From the NCBI GenBank assembly GCA_023434205.1, contig JAEYTB010000185.1, forward strand, positions 1-11,800: a DNA stretch of 11,800 nt, read 5' to 3'. Below are positions 1 to 5,396 of this stretch, one piece after another. Below the pieces are notes generated by a model. It ran no database searches and was not told the DNA's origin. It saw only the letters and a program-made list of their open reading frames with translations. Numbering within the stretch: the first letter of the stretch is position 1; every line of letters starts with the position of its first letter. The stretch is from Planctomycetota bacterium (GTDB lineage Bacteria > Planctomycetota > Phycisphaerae > Phycisphaerales > UBA1924). Made by a program: the position numbers and the translations under genes.

Positions 1-449
1 TCGTCTGCCGCGGGCTCTTCGGCCGCCTCAGCGGTCTCGGCCGCGACGCCGGCGGTGGCCGGGGCGGGGGTGGCCGGGCGCTCGGCGCGGAGGCGGGCCT
101 CGACCTCGAGCTCCTTGCGGCCGTCGGCGGAGGTCATCTCCTCCATCGTCAGGTGGTCGGCGCGGAGGATGAGGGTGCGGAGGATCTTCTCCGACAGGTT
201 GCAGTCGCGCTCGATGTGGGCGACGTCGGGGCCGGCGGCGCGGAAGTAGACGAGGATGTAGAGGCCGCGCTTCTGGCCGCGGATCTCGTAGGCGAGGCGC
301 CGCTCATCCCACTTGCGCATGGCGATGATCTCGGCGTGGCCGCGGGCGAGGACTTCGTTGATGTGCTGGATGACGCCGGCGAGGTCGGCGGCGACGGACT
401 GGCCGATGAGGAACATGGCCTCGTAGTTGTAAGAACGCTTGTCGGACAT
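1..449 (-). CDS. rpsF: 30S ribosomal protein S6 (3' end off window)
   Basis: This is small-subunit ribosomal protein S6, which binds 16S rRNA together with S18 in the 30S platform. The reading frame opens at ATG 449-447 with MSDKRSYNYEAMFLI, the usual first beta strand of S6. It continues through LAYEIRGQKRGLYILVYF (about residues 50-67), the family's central strand region, and RTLILRADHLTMEEM. A Shine-Dalgarno sequence AAGGAA at 455-460 lies 5 bases before the ATG. About 149 codons are visible with no stop before base 1. S6 is usually about 95-135 residues, so this copy has a C-terminal extension: from roughly residue 118 it is rich in Ala, Glu and Pro and turns acidic. The gene follows pth after 78 bases. 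In many bacteria ssb, rpsR or rplI come next, which would lie beyond the left edge. Confidence 0.93.
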   Translation of the reverse strand, partial: MSDKRSYNYEAMFLIGQSVAADLAGVIQHINEVLARGHAEIIAMRKWDERRLAYEIRGQKRGLYILVYFRAAGPDVAHIERDCNLSEKILRTLILRADHLTMEEMTSADGRKELEVEARLRAERPATPAPATAGVAAETAEAAEEPAAD

Positions 450-527
450 GGTCATTCCTTGGTTGTGGTTCTGAAAGTCTGGTGGTGGTCTGGTTCAAAC
501 GGTGGGACGCGACGAGCAGCCGCACCG

Positions 528-1175
528 CTAGGTGGTATCTGTCCCACCCTCGGGCGCGGGCCGCGCCCTGGGCGGGGGTTTCTCCCTCGGCGGGCCGGCG
601 TTTGCGGAGTTCATCGCGTGCTCCAGCCCCTTGGAGGCAAAGACCTCGACCGCCTGCTCGGCCTTGGAGAGGGCGCCCGCGAGCAGCGGCTCCTCCTCGT
701 CCGTGAAGCGGCCCAGGACAAAGTCGGCCTGGTCCATGAAGGGCGGCTTGCCGCCGCCGGGCTGGAGGCCGCAGCCCACCCGCAGGCGCGGGTACGCGTC
801 GGTTCCCAGGAGCTGCTCGATGCTCGTGAGCCCGTTGTGCCCGCCCGCGCCGCCGCCGGGCTTGAGGCGCACCGCGCCGGTGGGCAGGTAGAGGTCATCG
901 ACGATCACGAGCATGTCCCGGGCAGGGTCGAGCTTGAAGAAGCGGAGCGCCTCGGAGACGGACTGGCCGGAGCGGTTCATGAAGGTCGTCGGCTTGATGA
1001 CCAGGCACTTCTCGCCGCCGAGGGTGAGCTCGGTGGTGGCCGCCTGGAAGCGGGCCTTGACCGGTTCGCCCCGCCCGTGCTTGGCGCACAGGCGGTCGGC
1101 CACCATGAACCCCGCGTTGTGGCGGGTTCTGGCGTACTGCGATCCGGGGTTGCCCAGTCCGACGATCAGCTTCAT
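528..1175 (-). CDS. pth: Peptidyl-tRNA hydrolase
   Basis: This cytoplasmic enzyme cleaves the ester bond of peptidyl-tRNAs released prematurely from ribosomes and so recycles tRNA. The 215-residue product starts MKLIVGLGNPGSQY. It shows the family's active-site residues: Asn9 in GLGNPG, catalytic His19 in TRHNAGF, Asn67 in TTFMNRSGQ, Asp94 in VDDLYLP and Asn114 in GGAGGHNGL. It is somewhat longer than the E. coli enzyme (about 194 residues). The extra length is a Pro/Arg-rich C-terminal tail from about residue 193, with no recognised domain. The ATG at 1175-1173 has a short GGAG just upstream. The gene starts 29 bases after the rplY stop, so co-translation from one mRNA is likely. The order rplY then pth matches Bacillus ctc-spoVC. 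Confidence 0.96.
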   Translation of the reverse strand: MKLIVGLGNPGSQYARTRHNAGFMVADRLCAKHGRGEPVKARFQAATTELTLGGEKCLVIKPTTFMNRSGQSVSEALRFFKLDPARDMLVIVDDLYLPTGAVRLKPGGGAGGHNGLTSIEQLLGTDAYPRLRVGCGLQPGGGKPPFMDQADFVLGRFTDEEEPLLAGALSKAEQAVEVFASKGLEHAMNSANAGPPREKPPPRARPAPEGGTDTT

Positions 1176-1204
1176 GACTCCGGTTCAGTCCTTCTCCTGG
1201 ACGG

Positions 1205-1957
1205 TTACTTCTTCTTGTCGCCGCCCGCGGCGGGCTTGGCGTCCTTCGCGGCGCCGGCGGCCGGCTTGGCGTCCTTGCCCGCGGCGGGCTTCGCAGCGCC
1301 GGCAGCGCCTTCCTCGGGCTTCTTGGCGGTGAGGACCTCGGGCTCGGCCGCCCCGCCGACGGTGGCGGCCTCGGCGGTCACGACCTCCGCCTGCACCACG
1401 ATCTGCGCGACCATCGCGTGCTTGTCGGTCAGCAGCTTCATGTCGTCCTTGGGCAGCTTGACGTCCGCGGCGGTGATGCCGTGGCCGACGTCCAGGTCAT
1501 CCACGCGGACCTCGACGAAGTCGGGGAGGTCGACGACGCGGCACTCGACCTCGAGCTCCGCGGTGGGGTGCATGAGGATGGCGCCGGCGGTCTTCAGGCC
1601 CTTGGCCTCTCCGATGAGGTGGATCGGCACGCGGGTCTTGACGCGCTCGTTGAGGTCCACGCGGGCGAAGTCGGCGTGGACGATGTTGGTGCCCAGGTAG
1701 TCGAACTGGAGTTCCTTGAGGAGCACGATCTGGTCCTTGAAGCCCTCCTTGCCGTCCTGGAGCTCCATGCGGAAGACCTTCTCGCCCGCGGTGATGTGCG
1801 GGACGGTGGCGCGGAAGTCGAGGAAGACGGGGATGGGCTGGGCGCCGTGCCCGTAGACGATGGCGGGCAGGCCGCCCTGCTTGCGGATGCGCTGGCAGTA
1901 GCGGGAGCCGAGGCGCTCGCGCTTCTTGGCGGTGAGGATCGGTGCTTTCTCGTGCAT
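1205..1957 (-). CDS. rplY: 50S ribosomal protein L25 / general stress protein Ctc family
   Basis: This is the large-subunit protein that binds 5S rRNA, in the long CTC/TL5 form. Residues about 6-95 form the L25 RNA-binding domain (GSRYCQRIRKQGGLPAIVYG near the N-terminus, then LKELQFDYLGTNIVHADFARV). Residues about 100-190 form the beta-rich TL5-type C-terminal domain (VPIHLIGEAKGLKTAGAI, LPDFVEVRVDDLDVGHGI). From about residue 191 the protein continues into a low-complexity tail rich in Ala, Lys and Pro, with three KPAAG units and a KKK end. At 250 residues it is longer than most CTC proteins (about 200). The ATG at 1957 has AAAGGAAA at 1963-1970. It lies 54 bases after prs and 29 before pth in the same operon. 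Confidence 0.95.
   Translation of the reverse strand: MHEKAPILTAKKRERLGSRYCQRIRKQGGLPAIVYGHGAQPIPVFLDFRATVPHITAGEKVFRMELQDGKEGFKDQIVLLKELQFDYLGTNIVHADFARVDLNERVKTRVPIHLIGEAKGLKTAGAILMHPTAELEVECRVVDLPDFVEVRVDDLDVGHGITAADVKLPKDDMKLLTDKHAMVAQIVVQAEVVTAEAATVGGAAEPEVLTAKKPEEGAAGAAKPAAGKDAKPAAGAAKDAKPAAGGDKKK
1223..1291 (-). repeat. Tandem KPAAG-coding repeats in the L25 tail
   Basis: The end of rplY repeats a short GC-rich unit whose bases include gcccgcggcgggctt and ggcgtcctt on the plus strand. It encodes KPAAG at residues 223-227, 231-235 and 241-245, the latter two inside KDAKPAAG. The repeat is visible in both DNA and protein. It adds positive charge to the C-terminus and may vary in copy number between strains by slippage (inference). 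Confidence 0.8.
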
Positions 1958-2011
1958 GACTCTTTCCTTTCTACTTCTGAGGTCCGCGTGGGACCCTGTG
2001 ACCCATGGGAC

Positions 2012-3007
2012 CTATCTCTTTGGTCCGGCTGTATCCTTGAACAACGCGCTGACAGACTGGTTGGTGTGGATCCGCAGGACCGCCTGGCCCAGCAGCGAAC
2101 CCACGCACAACTCGACGAGCTTTTCTTTGAGCGGGCGGGTGCGCTCCGCGAAAGGGATGGTGTTGCAGACGACGATCTTGCTGATGGGGCTGGCCAGGAG
2201 CCGCTCGACCGCCGGGCCCACGAGCACGGGGTGCGTGGCGGCGGCGATCACGTCCTTGGCGCCCTTGTCCATGACCAGCTTGGCCGCCTCGCAGACCGTG
2301 CCGGCGGTGCTGATCATGTCGTCGAACATCAGGACGGTCTTGCCCTTGACGTCGCCGATGAGGTTCCCGGTCTCGACCTTGCTGCCGCTGAGGCGGCGCT
2401 TATTGATGATCGCCAGGTCGCCGCCGAGCTTGTTGGCCATGCCCTCGGCCACCTTCACGTTGCCCACGTCGGGGCTCACCAGGCACAGCTCGCCCAGCGC
2501 CTCACGGCAGGAGCGGAAGTACTTGATGAACTCGGGCGTGGCGGAGAGGTGGTCCACCGGGAGGTCGAAGAAGCCCTGGATCTGGGCGGCGTGCAGGTCG
2601 AGGGCGAGCACGCGGTGGGCGCCCGCCGCGGTGATGAGGTTGGCCACGAGCTTGGCGGTGATGGGCACGCGGCCCTCGTCCTTGCGGTCCTGGCGGGCGT
2701 AGCCCATGTACGGCATGACGACGGTGATGCGGCCGGCGCTGGCGCGGCGCATCGTGTCGATGTAGATCAGCAGCTCCATCAGGTTGTTGTTGACGGGCTC
2801 GCAGATGCTGACGACGACGTAGCAGTCCTTGCCGCGGACGTCCTCGTCGAGCTTGACGAAGATCTCACCGTCGGGGAACTCGCTGACGCGGGCGCCGCCG
2901 GGCTGCATGTCGAGCACGGTGCAGATGCGCCGGGTGAGCTCGGTGCTGGAGCGGCCGCCGAAGACGATGAGGTTGCCGTCGTCGACAACGCTGGAGCGGG
3001 CGGGCAT
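2012..3007 (-). CDS. prs: Ribose-phosphate pyrophosphokinase (PRPP synthetase)
   Basis: This enzyme makes 5-phosphoribosyl-1-pyrophosphate from ribose 5-phosphate and ATP, feeding purine, pyrimidine, NAD, histidine and tryptophan synthesis. The 331-residue product has the class I features in order: EFPDGEIFVKLDEDVRG (43-59), NNNLMELLIYIDTMRRASA (73-91), MGYARQDRKDEGR with PITAKLVANL (101-124), His139 in LDLHAAQIQGFFDLP, the catalytic loop INKRR (201-205), and the PRPP-binding loop FDDMISTAGT (228-237). The last reads S where D is common in bacterial enzymes, a minor change. The ATG at 3007 is supported by AGGAGGG at 3016-3022, 8 bases upstream. The start overlaps the glmU-like stop by one base (TGATG), which suggests translational coupling. 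The C-terminus (SVSALFKDTAGPKR) is slightly longer than usual. Confidence 0.97.
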   Translation of the reverse strand: MPARSSVVDDGNLIVFGGRSSTELTRRICTVLDMQPGGARVSEFPDGEIFVKLDEDVRGKDCYVVVSICEPVNNNLMELLIYIDTMRRASAGRITVVMPYMGYARQDRKDEGRVPITAKLVANLITAAGAHRVLALDLHAAQIQGFFDLPVDHLSATPEFIKYFRSCREALGELCLVSPDVGNVKVAEGMANKLGGDLAIINKRRLSGSKVETGNLIGDVKGKTVLMFDDMISTAGTVCEAAKLVMDKGAKDVIAAATHPVLVGPAVERLLASPISKIVVCNTIPFAERTRPLKEKLVELCVGSLLGQAVLRIHTNQSVSALFKDTAGPKR

Positions 3008-3768
3008 CAGCGGGTCCCTCCTGAACGGCTGCGGTAGATGGCGTCGACCTGCGCCAGGTCGTCGGGCGTGTTGATGGAGAGCACGTCCTCAGGCGGGACG
3101 GCGTCGATGACCTCGACGCGCTCGCCCGCCTGCACGAGCAGGGCGGGCACGTCGGTGATGTAGTACTCGTTGGTCACGGGGTTGCGCGTGACGCCCTGGA
3201 GGGCGCGGGCGAGGTGGTGGGCGTCGAAGCAGTAGTAGCTGGGGTTGACCTCGCGGACGGCGAGCTGCTCTGTCGTGGCGTTCTTCTGCTCAACGATCGC
3301 GACGAAGCGGCCCGCGCCGTCGCGGATGATGCGGCCGTAGCTCTCGGGGTTCTCGATCACGCTCGTGGCGAGCGTCGCGGCCGCGCCGGTTGAGCGGTGA
3401 CGATCCAGCACGGCCTTGATGGTCGCAGGGCGGATGAGGGGGCCGTCGCCGCACAGCAACAGGGTCTCGCTGCCGGGCTTCTCGCTCTCGCGGGCGAGCA
3501 GCGGCATGGCGCACTGAACCGCGTGCCCGGTGCCGAGCTGCTGCTCCTGCACGGCGTACTCGACCTGCGGGTAGGACTTCAGCGCATCGCGGACGAGCTC
3601 CTGCTTGTGGCCCACGACCGCGATGACCCGCCCGCAGCCCGCGGCGAGGCAGGCGTCCACCACGGCGCACACCATCGGACGACCCCCGACGGGGAAGACG
3701 ACCTTGGGCAGGTCCGACTTCATTCGAGTGCCTTTGCCGGCGGCGAGGATGATGGCGGTGGGTGTCAT
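3007..3768 (-). CDS. glmU: GlmU-type nucleotidyltransferase, uridylyltransferase domain only
   Basis: This protein is expected to join UTP and GlcNAc-1-phosphate to give UDP-GlcNAc, a precursor of cell-envelope sugars. The 253 residues match the N-terminal half of GlmU: LAAGKGTRMK (8-17) binds the nucleotide, QEQQLGTGHA (74-83) contacts uracil, GDGPL (107-111) carries the metal-binding Asp108, and YGRI (144-147), VEQKNA (159-164) and NEYYITD (200-206) follow. The protein ends where bifunctional GlmU (about 450 residues) would begin its left-handed beta-helix acetyltransferase domain, so the glucosamine-1-phosphate acetyltransferase step must come from another gene. The frame stays open upstream to 3900, but that extension would run through tRNA-Gln, so I chose the ATG at 3768-3766, directly before TPTAIILAAGKGTR. 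Related sugar-1-phosphate specificities cannot be excluded from sequence alone; the neighbours prs-rplY-pth favour glmU. Confidence 0.88.
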   Translation of the reverse strand: MTPTAIILAAGKGTRMKSDLPKVVFPVGGRPMVCAVVDACLAAGCGRVIAVVGHKQELVRDALKSYPQVEYAVQEQQLGTGHAVQCAMPLLARESEKPGSETLLLCGDGPLIRPATIKAVLDRHRSTGAAATLATSVIENPESYGRIIRDGAGRFVAIVEQKNATTEQLAVREVNPSYYCFDAHHLARALQGVTRNPVTNEYYITDVPALLVQAGERVEVIDAVPPEDVLSINTPDDLAQVDAIYRSRSGGTR

Positions 3769-3773
3769 GGGTG

Positions 3774-3792
3774 TTCCGCCACCGGGTGGCGG
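3774..3792 (-). promoter_or_regulatory. Perfect hairpin covering the glmU-like ribosome binding site
   Basis: On the minus strand CCGCCACC-C-GGTGGCGG forms 8-base perfectly complementary arms (3785-3792 and 3776-3783). The 3' arm plus the next two bases, GGCGGAA, is the only purine-rich Shine-Dalgarno candidate for the glmU-like gene. Its GGCGG lies 7 bases before the ATG at 3768. The structure would therefore hide the ribosome binding site and could limit or regulate translation of the operon's first gene. The pairing is seen; the regulatory role is inferred. Confidence 0.5.
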
Positions 3793-3841
3793 TTGCTTGG
3801 TGTGCTCGCGTTTGTGGTTGGATGGGTTGGCAGCAGGGGAG

Positions 3842-3858
3842 CCGCCGCGGAGCGGCGG
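3842..3858 (-). other. GC hairpin just downstream of tRNA-Gln
   Basis: CCGCCGC and GCGGCGG form a 7-bp stem around a 3-base loop, beginning 13 bases after the tRNA-Gln 3' end. No T-run follows on the minus strand, so it does not look like a standard intrinsic terminator. It could help 3' processing of the tRNA or form part of the leader of the glmU operon. The structure is clear; its role is unknown. Confidence 0.45.
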
Positions 3859-3871
3859 GGTACCCACGAAG

Positions 3872-3942
3872 CTGGTCGACCAGGATTCGAACCTGGACAA
3901 ACAGAACCAAAATCTGCTGTGCTACCGTTACACCATCGACCA
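3872..3942 (-). tRNA. tRNA-Gln (anticodon UUG)
   Basis: A full cloverleaf of 71 bases can be drawn. The acceptor stem is TGGTCGA with TCGACCA, the D stem GTG/CAC around TAACGGTAG, the anticodon stem GCAGA/TCTGT around loop TTTTGGT (anticodon TTG, reading CAA), and the T stem CCAGG/CCTGG around TTCGAAT. The discriminator base is G. The weak U1-A72 first pair is typical of glutamine tRNAs. No CCA is encoded. The gene lies 103 bases ahead of the glmU-like ATG with no clear terminator between them, so it may share a transcript with that operon. Confidence 0.96.
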
Positions 3943-3971
3943 GTAAAAGGTCTGGGCGAGCCTCCGTAAAG

Positions 3972-3997
3972 GCCGGCGAAGCAAGGGCTTCGGCGGC
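3972..3997. other. Hairpin in the gap upstream of tRNA-Gln
   Basis: GCCG-g-CGAAGC and GCTTCG-g-CGGC pair around the loop aagg, giving 10 base pairs with one G-G mismatch. It lies 30 bases upstream of tRNA-Gln, in the non-coding gap 3943-4220, where I see no gene. It could be part of a leader or promoter region; no T-run marks it as a terminator. Confidence 0.4.
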
Positions 3998-4065
3998 GGG
4001 ACCAGGGACCACGCGGTCCGCTGATCCGTCCCGTGAAAGGGAGGAGGCGGGGCCGCGGCAACGGG

Positions 4066-4101
4066 CCGGCCGCCTGACTTCCGGGTCAGGCAACAGGCCG
4101 G
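4066..4101. other. Strong bulged hairpin in the SWIM/tRNA-Gln gap
   Basis: On the plus strand CCGGCC-GCCTGAC (4066-4078), loop ttccgg, GTCAGGC (4085-4091), bulge aaca, GGCCGG (4096-4101) forms 13 perfect base pairs with one 4-base bulge. It lies 120 bases after the SWIM gene stop. There is no T-run on either side, so this is not an ordinary intrinsic terminator. It may be a 3'-end stabilising structure, a small RNA element or a repeat-type palindrome. Confidence 0.5.
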
Positions 4102-4220
4102 AGCTGGACGGTCCATCAGCCGCGATGGGATCGCCCATGGCCGCGCCTCAGGTCTCGGACCTTCCGTCGCGGCCGGCTCCAACTTCGGACAGGGCAAGTG
4201 TAGAAGACCGGGGGGGTGAG

Positions 4221-5303
4221 TCAAACCGGCTCGGCGCCCGGGTCTTGTGGTTCGGCCGGTTCCTCGGTCTTGCGGGCCGCCTCGCTGATGGTGTCGTAGC
4301 AGCTCGCCAGCAGACCCACCAGCGGGAACTGTGCGTTGGTAAAGGGCGACGGCCCCAGCCGCCGGAGCAGGGGGTGGCTGATGGCGGGGGGCGTGAGGGG
4401 CAGGTCGATCTCGTGGAGCTCAGGCCCCGCGTCCCAGAAGCGATCGAGCACTTCCTCCAGGGCCGGGTACGTGACGTCCGAGACGCCCGGCACGCGCTGG
4501 GGGTAGACGGGCGTGGAGGCCCCGGACATCCCCGTGAGCGTGCGGCGCTGGCGGAGGCGTTCGAGCAGGTCCTTGCCCTCCATGCCGCGGAGCGCGAACA
4601 TGAGGAACGGCTCGGTGGCGAGCTTGTGGGCGAGCAGGTAGGCGACGCAGCAGGCGTGCTTGCACCAGGGGTTGTCGTCCTGGGGCGGGGCGGGCTCGGT
4701 CGGCTTGACGGGCTGGCCGGTGCGGATGGCGATGGCGCGGGCCGCGGCGGCGGTGGCCTCTGCGTACGCGACCATCGCGGCGCGGCAGTCGCACGAGACG
4801 GTGAGGTCCGCCGGGGAGGTCGGGAACAGCTTGAGGCCCAGAGGAACGAACAGGTCCTCGATGTTCGCGGGCAGCTCACCGGCCAGCAGTTTCGCTGCGT
4901 AGATGGCGCCCTCGGACATCGTTTCGACCACCTTGTCCCAGTGCTCGGTCGTGAAGGTGCCGATGGTGATCGTGGTGTTGTACGGCCGGTCCGAGCGGCC
5001 CTGCACGGAAGCGACCACGCTGCCCGGCCCGATCGTCATGCGCTTGGTCTGTCCCTGGCGCGCGTAGTCGAGGCCCTCGATGAGGGGCTGGCCGACCACG
5101 GCCTGCTCGAGCAGGCGCAGCCAGCGGTGGGCGGTCCACGCGGTAGGGCTGGCGGGCGGGGCGATGTCGCCCGCGGGGACCTTCAGGCCGCCGCGGACCT
5201 TGCGCGGCTTGCTGGGGAGCGGGCGCGGGGCGGGCCGCAGGGGCTGGTGCATCTGCGGCGCGGGGCGCGGGGCGGGCGACGGGCTGGGGACAGGTTCGCT
5301 CAC
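4221..5303 (-). CDS. SWIM zinc-finger protein, partner of the SNF2 helicase
   Basis: SWIM domains are CxC...CxH zinc-binding modules found in bacterial proteins linked to SNF2 ATPases, where they are thought to bind DNA or protein. In this 360-residue product the N-terminal ~50 residues are Pro/Arg-rich and probably disordered. Residues about 55-165 form a compact region (LIEGLDYARQGQTKRMTI, SVVASVQGRSDRPYNTTI) typical of the SWIM-protein N-terminus. The metal ligands would be C171-x-C173 and C214-K-H216, followed by ACCVAYLLAHKL. The 40-residue spacer between the pairs is longer than the usual 6-25 and includes an Ala-rich helix. Residues 230-270 (EPFLMFALRGMEGKDLLERL) complete the typical C-terminal part. 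Translation appears to start at GTG 5303-5301 with a weak ribosome binding site. It follows the SNF2 gene by 93 bases. The cellular role is unproven. Confidence 0.85.
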   Translation of the reverse strand: MSEPVPSPSPAPRPAPQMHQPLRPAPRPLPSKPRKVRGGLKVPAGDIAPPASPTAWTAHRWLRLLEQAVVGQPLIEGLDYARQGQTKRMTIGPGSVVASVQGRSDRPYNTTITIGTFTTEHWDKVVETMSEGAIYAAKLLAGELPANIEDLFVPLGLKLFPTSPADLTVSCDCRAAMVAYAEATAAAARAIAIRTGQPVKPTEPAPPQDDNPWCKHACCVAYLLAHKLATEPFLMFALRGMEGKDLLERLRQRRTLTGMSGASTPVYPQRVPGVSDVTYPALEEVLDRFWDAGPELHEIDLPLTPPAISHPLLRRLGPSPFTNAQFPLVGLLASCYDTISEAARKTEEPAEPQDPGAEPV

Positions 5304-5373
5304 GGATGGTTCCGGGTGAGGGCCAGTCTGAAGGGTTGGCCGACACCGTGCCGGCGTCCAGCGGTGCGGGATG

Positions 5374-5394
5374 AAAGGGCGCTCGGGCCCGCCC
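5374..5394 (-). terminator. Weak terminator-like hairpin after the SNF2 gene
   Basis: Two bases after the SNF2 stop, GGGCG and CGCCC pair around an 8-base loop and are followed by TTTC on the minus strand. The stem is only 5 bp and the T-run is short. At most it would reduce read-through into the SWIM gene, and the match may be chance in GC-rich DNA. Confidence 0.2.
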
Positions 5395-5396
5395 GT

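Noticed and set aside
501..548. Inverted repeat ggtgggac / gtcccacc around the pth stop
   Set aside because: The arms are perfect but 32 bases apart, with no T-run and a pth-coding loop end. Chance is likely in GC-rich DNA, so it was not called a terminator.
1223..1291. CRISPR-like or tandem-array DNA
   Set aside because: The repeats are coding, in frame (KPAAG units of rplY), without spacers.
153..1700. A 515-codon open frame on the plus strand
   Set aside because: Antisense to rpsF, pth and rplY, all of which have clear family motifs. It is a GC-driven shadow frame.
1971..2011. Possible terminator between prs and rplY (repeated tgggacc)
   Set aside because: The copies are direct and not inverted, and no stable stem with a T-run forms.
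1418..3037. A 539-codon open frame on the plus strand
   Set aside because: Antisense to rplY and prs, and dominated by V, D, H, L, A and G repeats typical of mirror frames.
3769..3900. N-terminal extension of the glmU-like protein to an upstream start at 3900
   Set aside because: It would overlap the tRNA-Gln gene, has low-complexity sequence, and precedes the standard GlmU N-terminus, which starts at ATG 3768.
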